Shown here piece by piece: positions 10,136-21,830 of a stretch of 64,000 nt of DNA (positions are counted from its first letter, which is position 1; each line of letters begins with the position of its first letter). The position numbers and the translations under genes are program-made. Origin of the DNA: Plectrocnemia conspersa (lineage: Eukaryota > Arthropoda > Insecta > Trichoptera > Polycentropodidae); contig VTFK01000072.1 of assembly GCA_009617715.1 (NCBI GenBank), positions 1,426,001 to 1,490,000 of the forward strand, written 5' to 3'. The notes under the pieces were generated by a model. The model did no database searches, had not been told where the DNA came from, and worked only from the letters and a program-made list of their open reading frames with translations.

Positions 10136-12110
10136 ATTTATTTATTTATTTATTTATTTATTAAAATTATAACCATCGTGACCTGACAGGCAAACCTAAT
10201 GCGTCACGATAGTCAAAAGTACTAATACATCATAATACATACAAATATAAACAAGACAAAACAACAGACACAAATCACCTCAACAGGTGTGCATTGTCCC
10301 ATACGAATTGAACCAAAACTCCATAAGTGCAAGAGAAAATGTCAATATTACTATGGACAGAATTGAGCAGATAAATGGCCTTGGCCAGAGAAGAGTTGGC
10401 AAGTGCTCCAGTTCTACACTTAACAGGCAAGAATAGTGGACGCGACCGAGAACTATATCCACCTTCAGGAGCCCACATTTGAAGCTGCTCGAGCACTGAA
10501 GGATTGTCTACGATGCCCTTGAGCAATTTCCAGAAGTGTTTAATTACATAAACACTTCTGCGAGTCGACAAAGAAACGTATCCCAGGGCTCCCAAAATAA
10601 AAGCACTGGGAAACAAGAACGGATAATACCCGTATTCCTTCAAGTATAAATATCGAAGAAATTTACGTTGTACTTTTTTCCAGCTTCAATTCATTACATT
10701 GATTCATTACGCCTGGGATCCAAATGATGGAGCTAGTTTCTAGTATGCTGCGGACTAGAGTATCATAAAGAGTGCGCAATACTAAAGTATTCCTGAAGTA
10801 ACGCGCATTTCTCAAGATAAAACCGAGCATTTTTTAAGGATTTGCTATGAGTCTCTGCAATGTGCTGGCTAAATTTCCAACGTTCTTCGAAAGTCACTCC
10901 TAAATCCTTAGTTGAAGAAAACCTTTCCAGAAAATATCCGCCTAGGTGGTATGAATATTTTGCCGGCGTTAACGACCTTGAAAATGAAATTGTTTGATAT
11001 TTCTTTACACTGAAAGGCAATTGGTTATAGCAAGCCCATTTCCATATAGAGTTGAGATCCTCCTGTAGGTCGAGGGAATCAGAAATCGAATGCATTTTCT
11101 TGTAAATTTTCAAGTCATCTGCATATAATAAAAAAAATCTGAATGCTCTATTGCTGTTTCTATGTCATTAATGAACAATAAAAACAACAATGGACCCAAA
11201 TTGGATCCTTGAGGTACTCCAGTAGGGGTCTTATATCGTTCTGAAAAGAGTTATTATACTTGACGAATTGATATCTATTGGTCAAGTAATTTGAGAATAG
11301 ATTTATGAGATCTTCAGAAAACCCAAAATTAGATAACTTTTTTACAAGTAAAGCATGGTTAACTTTATCAAATGCTTTTTCAAAGTCTGTGTATATGACG
11401 TCCACTTGTACACCAGAGTCCAATGATTTTGAAACATAGTTAGACAAAACCATTAGATTAGTGACAGTGGATCGAGATTTACGGAAACCATGTTGTTGGT
11501 CGAGAAGCATACACCTGCAATGATTAAAATGTATTTTTTGCAAAACAATTTCAAATAATTTTGCAGGTGATGAGATCAAAGCTATTGGCCTGTAATTGTC
11601 AATCTGAGATTTGGGACCCTTTTTATGAATCGGAGTGACTTTTGAACATTTCCACAATTCTGGAAAACAAGAGGATCTCAAAATTAAATTAAATATAAAT
11701 TTTAGAGGCTGTAAAATACCAGACTTGCATCCTTTCAGAATGTAGTCTGGAATAAAATCTGGTCCCGAGGTAAAATGGACTTTTAGTCTGCTAAATCCAT
11801 ATTCCATATCAACCAAACTAAAGGTTTTGATTGATAACAAAGATGACCATGAACGATGAGTCTCATCGTAATTAGAATTAAACTCTAAATGTGACCCATC
11901 ATTATGGTATACGGTTTGAAAATACCTAGCAAATCCATCTGCAATCTCTTCAGAACCTTCAAAATTGATGTTGTTCCAACTCATCGATGACAGTAAGGAT
12001 TGGCCATCGCGTTTTGAGTTAACGAATTTCCAAAATTTTTTCGGATCTAAAATTATCGACTTTTCACAGTCTCCAATATAGTTCCGATGGCAATCGCAAA
12101 TCATCAATAT
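10136..12110 (-). mobile_element. Jockey-like LINE, 5'-truncated copy with (TAAA)n tail
   Basis: A minus-strand non-LTR retrotransposon of about 2 kb. Its 3' tail is the (TTTA)n run at 10136-10162 on the plus strand, preceded in element orientation by a 3' UTR with CATCGTGACCTGACAGG near 10175. The ORF2 reverse transcriptase and C-terminal domain fill 10275-12107. The 5' end is cut within the region upstream of the reverse transcriptase, so endonuclease and ORF1 are missing; this is the usual 5' truncation of LINEs. At least three more pieces of this family or close relatives lie in the window (2541-2790 plus; 24385-24620 and 36890-37170 minus), recognised by the shared 3' end. Confidence 0.92.
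10275..12107 (-). pseudogene. LINE ORF2 reverse transcriptase with frameshifts
   Basis: Encodes an RNA-directed DNA polymerase for target-primed reverse transcription. In order on the minus strand: DPKKFWKFVNSK and EEIADGFARYF upstream of the domain; WKCSKVTPIHKKG; NYRPIALIS; LLDQQHGFRKSRST; box A IYTDFEKAFDKVNH; then a frameshift near 11235; box B TGVPQGSNLGPLLFLLFIND; box C LYADDLKIYKKM with the catalytic YADD at about 11114-11125; LGVTFEERWKF; then LYDTLVRSILETSSIIW; another frameshift near 10680; VQRKFLRYLYLKEYGYYP and a C-terminal stretch ending near 10275. All polymerase boxes are preserved in sequence, so the copy is fairly young, but at least two frameshifts disable it. Confidence 0.9.
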
Positions 12111-12114
12111 ATTG

Positions 12115-12725
12115 AAAATATAATAACATAAAATATTGTTGCAATATTTAACCTAAGAAGATGTCTTAATATTTAAATAGGATTGAGAACGATTTCCTAA
12201 AGGGTCTAAAGCAGTGAATAATGCTACTGCTTTCTATACATTAATTTATGAAAAAAGACTACAAAGTACAAGCTTCATATTTTAATAAGAAATATTTTCT
12301 GGACTTTGTATATAAATATTCCTCATAGTTAAAGTTTGTTATAACCATTACATTTTAATGGTTATACTCGTGTTATTCATGCGCTTTTCCCCCTAATTCT
12401 CATTGCCGTCACTAGCATTTTGTTTATATGGTTACGCCCTATTAAGTACGGAAAATATTGCGATTAGTGAGCACCTGCGATCTGAGCGATAAACAGATGT
12501 CTAAATCAACACGTTATGTAACATTAGGTGCCAGGTGCCCATTAAAAAAAATGTGTCGCCCTTATATCGTCCATATTGACTCGCAAAGGTGTGCCATTAT
12601 TATAGAAATATAGTTACGATGTTCGCACATTATTAACAAATTACTTTATAAAGTAACGATTCATGCGCAATAATGATATAATTTTCATGCTATTTTTCTA
12701 TTATCAAATAATAATTGTGATATAT
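12115..12725. other. AT-rich stretch, nothing recognised
   Basis: AT-rich DNA beyond the truncated LINE end. No gene or repeat identified. Confidence 0.5.
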
Positions 12726-12729
12726 AATA

Positions 12730-13090
12730 GTTTGAACATCCTCGAACGCCTCTGATCTACTTGCGGATTCTATACCCAGTCGGCAAGTTCTAATAACTCG
12801 CACCGTGTTATTTGGACTTCCTGATATATCTACGATAAAAGATAAACCATAGATACCGTACGATATCCATAATACGTATTAAACCATAACACTTTCGGTA
12901 TTAATTCTCGGTTTTCCATTTCAACGGCTTTCCGCTCGGCTCCGTCGAATTAAGCAACCCAATTTAACCGACCGAGTTACTATTTTTTATTATCTCAAAG
13001 TTACAATACCGTCCATCTGCATTGTTTTCTGTCGTTTCTTTCCAACCGGTCAACCGTGGCAAGTTTATTGAGCCATCCAATCAGTGTATA
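12730..13090. other. GC-richer unique block, possible conserved noncoding element
   Basis: Less AT-rich than its flanks, non-repetitive, rich in homeodomain-type ATTA cores and CCGAC/CGAG words, without a coding frame. Candidate regulatory DNA by composition only. Confidence 0.25.
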
Positions 13091-14180
13091 CGTTTATAGA
13101 GTGTCCCATAAAAATATGTATAGGTGATATGACGCTGGATATTTTTTGTGCATTTTTATTTTTTATTTTTCTGGTTTAACGTCTTGTTAAATTTTAATGT
13201 ATGCGTGCAACGTAGGCGAAGTTATTTATATCAAGATTTTATACGTAGATATTTTAATTTTGAAATTTGTGACCGTTAAACGTAAGTTATGTGTTTGTAT
13301 GCATAATTGAATAAAATGCTATACGTCTTACATGTTTTTTTTATTTATTCGTTAATGACAATTCGCCCGATATGGTCTGCTGCTCTATTTTATGTGGTAG
13401 CTAGAAAAAGATTCCTCTCGACCCATGCCCGAGTAGACCATCGATAAAAAACTAGTTCCAGATAATCGGTTCGAGTTAGTCTCGACCAGATTGGTCTATT
13501 AATTTATACCTTCAAAGTGTAGGGAACTTTATAAATACTCACATATAGTGACGGTGAATTCACAAGCATATTTTATTTTATTATACGTAAACATGTTTTA
13601 TGTTTACGTATAATAAAATAACTAGGAAGATTTAACATCTACACAGGAGCAATAACAAAAAGCAGCAACGAAACATTGATATTTTTTTAAATGGTAATAG
13701 CACAATTTTTTAATTCAATGTTTTAGCTTTCTTTATATGCAGATCATAATCCAATTTTTTATTTTCATATCCACAATAATACGATGTATTAATAAATGTC
13801 TTGGCAAAAAATGAATACTGAAAAATGAATTTAGTGTTACATCCAATGCAAAAAGTTTGTTACAAATTAATTACAGATCTGTATGTACACCTTTTGTAAT
13901 AAGACAATATTATTTTAAGAACTACGAGAAAAAGGTCTAACAAAAGTAACGGAACATATTTGGCAGAAACCCTTTGTTAAACGGGATCGATTCCGAATTC
14001 TTCAGTAGATTTTTTCTAGCTAGAATGTTCCTACCGAGATCGTAGGAATAATCTGATGACGAATGAGGTTAGGAAAATTATTTAATATGGCACTTTTTGA
14101 CACTAAGGGGCAGACCGTTGACGGAAGCACATATTCATAGAATCTAAATCATTCTGTAGAGAGAAAGAATCTACAACAAA
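13091..14180. other. AT-rich stretch containing a perfect inverted repeat
   Basis: Mostly featureless. Holds the inverted repeat listed separately at 13573-13621. The sequence at 13350-13530 is less AT-rich but has no frame or repeat partner. Confidence 0.4.
13573..13621. repeat. Perfect 22-bp inverted repeat with 5-nt loop
   Basis: Arms 13573-13594 and 13600-13621 are exact reverse complements around the loop GTTTT. The arm contains TTATTATACGTAAACAT. A similar single arm occurs at about 24858-24880 (TTATTTTATTATGCGTAAA), which suggests a dispersed foldback element rather than a one-off palindrome. Confidence 0.9.
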
Positions 14181-14184
14181 TATA

Positions 14185-14760
14185 ATGCATTTCAACCTGC
14201 GGTCCATTTTGATTTTTTCTGCGGCCCACAAGCGATTGACAGTAGCAAATTATTTAAATAATAAATTTTATATAAATATAAATAAATTGGATGCATTTAC
14301 AATGGATTAAAGTACTGACATAGCAAACACAAAAGACTTATTGAAAATTTAAAATGTGAATTTTTGAGAAGATTTGAGGAGTTTCGTAAAAAATAATAAA
14401 AATAAAAATGTTTTTAAGCCCCAATAATGTTAATATTAACGATGTACTATATAAACTACAAATTAAAATTTTGGAATTACAAAATAATGAAATGGTAAAA
14501 AATATTTTGCGTCGGAAACTATCCAGCTATTTTATCAAAATTTGAGAGATTAATCAATATTGCGAAAAATATGATATTGGCATTTGGAAGTACGTATCTT
14601 TGCGAACAAGCATTTTCTGCAATGGGTTTTGGAAAAAATATTTTTTTCCATACTGGCTAATGAACATCTGCATGCTTGCATTCGGATTTCCATTTCCGGT
14701 TTCAAAGCGGATATTAAAAATTAGTGAAGGAAAAAGAAACCACAAATATCACATTTAAAA
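14185..14760 (+). pseudogene. hAT-type transposase relic, C-terminal part (SCAND3/ZBED-like group)
   Basis: Plus-strand translation shows, with frameshifts, CEFLRRFEEF near 14350, NNVNINDVLYKLQIKILELQ near 14425-14480, LAFGSTYLCEQAFSAM near 14580-14625, then in another frame LANEHLHACIRISISGF and KADIK near 14655-14720. This order is the hAT dimerisation region, with CEQAFS as its hallmark. The sequence just upstream, CAACCTGCGGTCC near 14197, resembles the subterminal sequence of many hAT elements. Frameshifts and stops show it is dead. It belongs to a different hAT branch from the relic at 9 kb. Confidence 0.87.
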
Positions 14761-15490
14761 ATAAAACATTAAACATACTTATTTCCTTTTTACCCTTTAA
14801 TATAATTTTTTAAATGTTTTTCATTTGATTTCACATATATTCCTTAAATATTTTTGTATTTTAAAATATTTAAATAATTTATTTGATTATATTAAATTAT
14901 TTATTACACTCCCTATATCAAAGTTCTAAGCCGGTGGGTCTTCCGAAAAGTGTTTTTTATTGGATTGCCGGCCGGATTAAAAGTAAACTAAAAAAATACA
15001 AAATTAGTGGTTAATTTTTTACTTTGCGCTAATTTTCTTGTGCAAAAATAATGGTCATTGAAAGAATTATTTTATTTCGCGGCTAATTTTATTGAGAAAA
15101 ACTATCGGTTTTAAAAGATAAAAAAGATTCGGCTTATTTAAAATTAGTAGCGTTTAAAGGAAAAACCCTAAAAAAATTGCTGTGCGGCCATTTTTATTTG
15201 TGTGTTTTAATGTTTCCATTTTTAGTTTATGAGAGTTGAAAATACACATTTTATAGAGTAAAAATCATTCAATAATTTGCCATCGCCCCATATCATAATA
15301 ATTACATGCGACCCAGTAAATAAATCTAAGAACGGAATGTAACCTACGACTCTGAAAAGATTAACTGAACCCTGATCTAAATAATTTTTAATTATCGACA
15401 GACAGAAGATAACTAGAATTTATATCTGCCGTATTTAAGATAATTAATGTGAGGTACTGAAGCTAGCGAGTGTGCGAGTACGGCACCCTC
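14761..15490. other. AT-rich stretch between two hAT elements
   Basis: Part may be 3' sequence of the preceding hAT relic. No coding frame or clear terminal repeat is visible. Confidence 0.4.
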
Positions 15491-15491
15491 A

Positions 15492-16621
15492 ACTGGGAGT
15501 AGAGTCTCCAATTACTCGAACCTTAAACTACTCGAGTATCGAATATTAAAATTTTAAAATACTCGAGTACTCGAGTACTTCCGAGTATTTACCAAATGTA
15601 CCAAAATAGCTATTATTCAAATTCGTGCACATATAAATAAATAAATAAAATACTTAGTATGTTAATTTTTACAATTATTTTAACTTCACGAACATACTTT
15701 TTAAAAACAATAATGCAAAAAGTGTCTCGAATTTAATATTACTGCTAACCTTTGGTTTTATTATTCCCGTTATGGAAAAAACCCTTTCCGTTGCTGTTGA
15801 TGTTGGTCTTATTGTCATTAACGCGTTGGATAAGGCTTCTAATTTATATCTGTTCGCTTTTTATAGATATAAAATTTTTTGAACTCTCTTTTTATGTTCT
15901 CTTCTTTCATTCCCTTCTCTGCTTTTCTCTTATTTCCTTCGACTATTGACAAAATAGCATTTTGTAATTCTTCTTGAATAGATTTTTTTTCTTAACAATA
16001 TACAATATTCTACTCCTTCTGATTAATGCGAAGAATTTAAATCTATATCCTTCGAAGATGTATTTGGGTGAATCCCTTTCACTCTAGAGCTAAACGGTTC
16101 GCAAAGAACTGACTTTACTTTAAATGTCTTTAAAACACACAATTGTTTTGATTTATATTTTAAGCTGAGGGATCAGTATGAACAATTTACAACACTTTAC
16201 GCTACAACTGCATAGTCATAAAACCTAAAAAAAATGTTTGTTGATATTTCATATTGTTCATTGCCATAAATTAGATAAGTCGGGACTGTCGAACAGAAAA
16301 CACAAAAGAAATTTCTCCGTCGTACCCACTAACATAGCCGACGACCGGAACTATGCAACTATGGAACTATGAAAAAATTATACCTGATAGTAACCGCTCT
16401 AGCTCGGGACTTCGGGCATAAACGCCAAATAAAAGCAAGACGTTAACCTTTACCGAACCGAGTTAAAGTTATTTTTGTTTCTGAAATATTTCAAATTTTT
16501 TTAATTTCGAGTATTAATCGAGTAATTTTCAAAATACTCGATTATCAAGTACTTGAAAAATAGACAAAAATACTCGAGTATCGAGTACTCGATTACTCGA
16601 ATTGGAGACTCTAACTGGGAG
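15492..16621. mobile_element. hAT-type DNA transposon with TIRs and 8-bp target duplication
   Basis: The element spans 15500-16613 (1114 bp). It begins TAGAGTCTCCAATT and ends in the reverse complement AATTGGAGACTCTA, and is flanked on both sides by the same 8 bases, ACTGGGAG (15492-15499 and 16614-16621). An 8-bp duplication with TAGAG-type ends is the signature of the hAT superfamily. Both ends carry clusters of ACTCGAGTA words, probably transposase-binding subterminal repeats. The interior has no long frame; it appears to be a non-autonomous or deleted copy. The perfect duplication suggests fairly recent insertion compared with other elements here. Confidence 0.93.
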
Positions 16622-17094
16622 TTTTAAATTTTATTTTGATTCGTTCTGATTTTATAGAATATATTTTTAGTACTTATTTGCTGGATTTACATATTTGTTA
16701 AGTGGATATTCAAACTATTCTGTGGGTTGTATATGGAATAGAATAGCATTTTTAAGACCATCTAAGTGCGTCAGACTGCATAAAATTAGAACAATTATAA
16801 AATGTAAATAGTAAAGACGCCCAAGGTGGACCCTTGAGGAACCTCCATGAAAATATATATATACATGTTGTTCAAGTCAAATAAGTTCTTGTAGTGAAAA
16901 TAAATTAAGAAGTTCAAAATAAATTATAGTTCGCAGTTAAATGTATTTATTGTAACTACGATATTCTCAAGGATGAAAATTCAGCCAGGGCGTGGAAAAT
17001 CCTCATAACGATCAGCCGTTAAAACACTGCTCCATCCACCAAACGCCTCATTCGATAGTACAACAAAGGCAAACAAGTTATGTTTTAAAATCGT
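16622..17094. other. AT-rich stretch, nothing recognised
   Basis: Flank of the hAT insertion; no feature seen. Confidence 0.5.
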
Positions 17095-17400
17095 GACGTT
17101 GGCTCGGAGAAACACTTATTGATAAACGGGCGTCCGCGGTGGTGGTGAGAGATCTTAGCGGAGGTATCTCTCCTCGGTTCGCATCATCTTCTTCCGAGGA
17201 TCAACCGAACAATCATCACGCCCGGCGGATTCGAACATTTCATCAGGCTAGGGATTAAACGCACGTCGGATATGAAAACACCTACGTTAAACGCGTAATT
17301 GCCAATTAACGGCGAGGAAGAATGACAAGCGCGATCTGAACGCGCTAATTTCAAATAGCTCTTTCGCTGCGAGATTTGTTACGCTGCTCAACCCTAGTAT
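17095..17400. other. GC-richer unique block, possible conserved noncoding element
   Basis: Sharp rise in GC with CpG-containing words and homeodomain-type TAATT cores. On the minus strand a short frame (SSEEDDANRGEIPPLRSL is part of it) is open for about 40 codons, without convincing splice sites. Unique in the window. Confidence 0.3.
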
Positions 17401-17576
17401 AATGAGTCTTCGTGACTTTTAGTTGTTAGTATATGATCATTTTATGTATGCATAATAATCATATGTGAGGTTTTATTACCGTTTTGACGGTGATCGTAGA
17501 CAGTTCATGTCTTGCTAGTGAAAATTAACTGTACCGAGTAAACTACGTTTTCAGGTCAACATAAAATAAAACAATT

Positions 17577-17621
17577 TAATCCTGTTTTATTAAACAGTAG
17601 CTTAGGATTAAAACAGGATTA
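17577..17621. repeat. Hairpin: 13-bp inverted repeat
   Basis: TAATCCTGTTTTA at 17577-17589 is the exact reverse complement of 17609-17621, with a 19-base spacer. Could be a small foldback element or a chance structure. Confidence 0.7.
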
Positions 17622-18169
17622 CAATTCTACACAAATCACCTAGAGGCTTTAGGGGAGAGTTATCAGTCTCTTCCTATTTTATGTCTATATATAAGCAATA
17701 AAGACACCGTAAAGAACCACTTCTCACTTATTACATTTTACTTTTCACTTCAGTTCCGACTTTAAGATACACGAGAGTTCAACTTTGAGTTGAAATCGAT
17801 ACAGACGACTCAGTACAAGACCGACACTATAAAATCTGAAGAAAATTAACCTTTCAACTTTGATCGTCAATTTTGGTCCTGGTCCTCAAGACTCCGAGAG
17901 TTATCTCGAGCTTTTTCATGAACAGTCTATCGCGTACCTATGTATGTTCATTTATTGCACAAATTTGTACGGCTAGAATATCAGCTGATGTATAAGTATC
18001 GCACAATATTAATTTATTAATATAATACTCTACTTTATATTATAAGGCAATCATTATCCAATAAAAGATACTAGATTATTTCTACGAATCCGCGTTTATA
18101 TATTGAAATTTGGAAGCAAACAAAAAAGGATAGCTTTATTTGTTAATGTATTTAAGATTGAGCACCTTA

Positions 18170-18640
18170 AGACGTCTTATCAGAATTACATCTCGTTTAC
18201 ATCCCGGCAGAATTGGCAACTCTTGCGTCGCCAAAACGTCGAGAAGCTCGAAGCTCGTTGCTTCGTATTTTCATACGTCGACACGCGACAGCGGCAAATT
18301 GATTGCCAAAAGGTAGCCGTTGGTCGGTTGTCTTCTTCTGTTGTTGCCGTCGTAATTGAAGCGGGGCCCTGCGTGGGACGCCGAAGACAAAAGAGCCCCG
18401 GGGCCCTTGTCGATTTGTCTCACGCGTTAAATCGCCGCGACGCGACTTTGTAATGGCGATAATCGCTCCGTCGTCAAGCTCGGTCGCCGCCGAAATTCTT
18501 TTATTTTAGTACCATTGTGTACCCGATCGTACTTTATACCGTTAAGGTATTAATGCCGCTGCACCTGTCTATTGGAACCGTAACGGGCGTCGTCGGAACG
18601 GCGACAAACGAACGATTCGTTAATCCGTTAGACTCATAGC
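18170..18640. other. GC- and CpG-rich unique block
   Basis: Strong local rise in GC, including CCCCGGGGCCC near 18398. The plus-strand frame of 116 codons at 18103-18453 has no recognisable motif. Possible CpG-type promoter, noncoding exon or conserved element. Confidence 0.3.
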
Positions 18641-20095
18641 GAATCTCTAAATCGTTTAAATGAAATTCTAACAAGAAGTGATGAAAAAAGCAATTATTTA
18701 ATTGCAAGAAAGATAAATTATTAAATACTATAAAATTAGGGAAATCTTACAATCATCAAATTGTATACAATAGAAAAAATAGTATTTTTAATGGACAATA
18801 CTACTGCTTTAAATATTTATTCTGAAAGATCTTTATTCGTCTCAACATTATGTCAAATTCTCTTAAGATACTTGCAAAAGCAATATTTCCGTATATAGTG
18901 ATAGTCTGTTTTTTCGATCTCGGCAACCATTCATTCGTGACAGAATGAAGCTCATGCGGTTCGATCTTTTTATTTTTAAAGCATTCCTTTTGAAACTCTC
19001 CAGACGATAAGTACCATACTCTATGGACATAAATATATTTTTTATCAATTATGATACAGGTTTTTGTTGCATAGCTACTGTTTGATCGTTATTTTTACCT
19101 TACTAAACATTAATCAAGCATTTGAGCTTGTTAAAAAATACAGATATTTCAAAAGAGAGCAAAAAAATGTTTTTTCCCTGGGTTTCTCTATAATAATTTT
19201 ACTTAAGTAAGTATTGTTTATATATTACTCGTTATTGTTTGTATTTTTTTAATCAAATTTTTATACAAAAAACCTCAAAAGAATAAAACAATATACAGCT
19301 TATCAGTATATTTTTGGTTTTCAATATTACAGCAACGAATAACTGCTTTGCATGTAACTCAATCGACTATCTGTAGTAACTCTATAATCTAGTTTGAAAT
19401 CAGCTGATTTATTCAGTCGTAAAGTTAAACCAAGTGCATGCATCAGATTCTACTTAACACATTACGCGTTTCGCGAGATAGATTGCGGTCAGTTCACGCG
19501 TTTTCGAGGGTTAAAAATATTGTTACTTAACTTGTAAAAATAATGTGTACGTAAAGAAGATTTGAACTTTTATTTAGAGATGGCTATATATATTTATATG
19601 TATTTTGGTGGCGTAATAAAATTTAACCTTATATCAAAATACGAAAATATGTATATATATATGGAGGTTCTCATTCTTAAAACTCGCGTGTTATTTACCG
19701 TAACCAAGGATGATCATTCATCAATAGGATGAATTAGACAATAGATTGTAAATGATGGAACCACACAACAGCCCTCGTTACGCCTAGAAAAAAGGGTTTC
19801 ACATAATAACACGCAATTATTTTCCGATGCATTGAAAGAATATTTCTTTATTGCGAAATGGTCACGGGTAATAAAATATCACTAGAAGACAAAAAGCACC
19901 ATAAGATCACAATATTCCCGTTGCACAATTCTATGTCCATCAAGCTAATGTCACTTTCTATAGGCGTATACATATATCGTTGTACGAAGAAACGAGTACA
20001 ACAACAAAGAAAGAGGCAGACATGGCTTGAGAGGAGATACGCACAGATACGCTCAGACACGACTTCACCAGAGAGGGACTTCATATCACTGCAAC
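18641..20095. other. AT-rich stretch with no recognised gene
   Basis: AT-rich; short frames only. The last 250 bases are open in both directions and border the candidate exon at 20100. Confidence 0.5.
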
Positions 20096-20099
20096 TAAC

Positions 20100-20181
20100 C
20101 TCCACTATACTGTCGCTGCCACAACTACGAGACCTCTTAGGATCGTCCACTGACATCATCCTTCCGCCAGCTTCTCGACCA
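20100..20181 (-). CDS. Candidate internal coding exon, protein not recognised
   Basis: Minus strand, 82 nt. It is preceded by a pyrimidine-rich acceptor (TATTTCTCTGAGCAG, AG at 20182-20183) and followed by the donor GAG/GTTAGT (GT at 20098-20099). After one leading base the frame is open for 27 codons: GREAGGRMMSVDD, then PKRSRSC and GSDSIVE. The Lys-Arg pair and composition would suit a secreted or disordered region. Entry phase needs two bases from the preceding exon, which is what the candidate exon at 32924-32989 leaves; the join would create a serine codon. The frame stays open past the donor, so the exon end is inferred. I do not recognise the protein, and chance cannot be excluded. Confidence 0.33.
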
Positions 20182-20755
20182 CTGCTCAGAGAAATATAAT
20201 TTCGCCCATAATAATTTGTCGCAATATGTAAATTTAACTAACAAATAATTATCAGTTTTCAACAGCGTCTTTTTGGCTGCAAATTCACAACCCTTAGGGT
20301 TAGAAAACTTTAAACATACCGTAATGTGTTAATATTCATATGAAATAACTTAAAACTGTGTATTTGCGTGTAGAATGAATGTTTATTTGATTTAATAAAA
20401 TATTTATAACAAAATTGAATCGTTTAAATAAAGTCATGTGTAGTATGAGATCGACCTTTTGCGGCAAAAACAAAAAATATCCTGTACATTTTTCATTTTT
20501 TTCGCACAAGCGATTAAATTGTTTTTAATTTTAAGTATAACGAATAACCTACACGTCCAAAAAAATTCAATATCATGTGCTCAAAACTAGCAATGGTTTC
20601 GCTACTTTTTTGCAAAACTAAAAGGGATAACGTGAAAAAACGTGAGAAAAATGGAAATCGAAATTAAAAATTTCTAATAAATATAGACAGCATTAGCTTA
20701 TCAAAAAAAACTCTGAAGAAAAAAAATCACACGTTTGTCGCATATGTTCCGAGAA
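20182..20755. other. AT-rich stretch, nothing recognised
   Basis: No feature beyond the acceptor described for the neighbouring exon candidate. Confidence 0.5.
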
Positions 20756-20759
20756 ACAT

Positions 20760-21235
20760 ATTTAAACTGTCAGGTGCCAGTGATACCGAAAAGTTTGTGC
20801 CACGACAACTAGTGGAGTTTGAAACGTCAACCAGACCTGACGCATTTACTTATTTTAGCTAAGCGTCAGAGATTTTTAAGCCCGTTCCCCAGTCCAGGAC
20901 GCCATTTTCTAAACTTTTGTACCTAGTCAACCACGACACTATTCTAAAACTTGACCCGCAGATGGCCTGAAGCCGAGAATTAAACTTTGACTGCATCCAC
21001 GGAATCATTTTAAGAGGGGCAGCCTACGCCCATATTTACGGGATTATCCAAAGATAGACCCCTATCGGTTCCCAACCAGTTTGCAGCTTTTCGAGCTGCA
21101 TCTACAGATCAGCTAGGAGTTTCGTTTCTTTATCCTTCTGACAGCCTAAGATGGCGCGTCGCCAAGGCTTCCCAGATACCGTTAATATTTTTTTCTTCCA
21201 GTGGCGGCAATCATTTATTTATTTATTCGGTATTT
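20760..21235 (+). repeat. Possible old repeat ending in (TTTA)n
   Basis: A 450-bp block of balanced composition ends in a short TTTATTTATTTATT run at about 21213-21227, as retroelement 3' tails do. It contains the hairpin TGCAGCT/AGCTGCA near 21088. No protein motif or second copy was found, so retroelement origin is only suggested by the tail. Confidence 0.25.
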
Positions 21236-21589
21236 AAATTGTACTTGTTTATTTTCACTAAAATCTAATTTTTCAATATAATAAAAATCATAATGTTTTG
21301 TTCAGACATAAATGAATTGTCTGATCCGCGGATCTTTAGATATGTATCGATTAAAATTTAAGTCTAATAAAAAAATATCATTACTTATTTTTAAAACAAT
21401 TATCATAGTCTTGAATAAAACAGTCCAGTTTATTTCAAACGTCTCAGTCCCCTTTTTTAGACAAATAAATAAGGACTCGTTCTACCAACGCATTTTTATT
21501 ACAACATATAATTATACCATTAGTCATAAACCCCAAACGATTTACAACTCAAAAACGACAGCTGTCAAATCACGTCGGTGGCAATTGAC

Positions 21590-21830
21590 GTTTTAAGAAG
21601 CGCCGTAGTACAAACAACGTCGTTAACGTTGACACTGTTTGTACATACCCACAGCGACTGGGATAGTTATTATCCGGACGCACCGTCTTTATTCAAATCC
21701 TTAATTAGGGTCTCCGAACAATAGTTCCTTTCGTGTGTGAGTGTATGTGGTGTAATTGAAGTGAATTAAGAATGATGGGCCATCTTCGGGCCAATTCTAG
21801 CAATTTCACGTATGGGGGAGCATCACGTGA
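21590..21830. other. Unique block with hairpin, possible conserved element
   Basis: GC-richer than flanks. GTACAAACA at 21608-21616 pairs exactly with TGTTTGTAC at 21636-21644, and the spacer contains a partly self-complementary AACGTCGTTAACGTT. A donor-like GTGTGTGAGTG occurs at about 21735, but there is no frame to go with it. Confidence 0.35.

Noticed and set aside
19858..20199. 113-codon plus-strand frame opposite the candidate exon at 20.1 kb
   Set aside because: Lacks motifs; overlaps a minus-strand frame with better splice signals. Not excluded, but not supported.
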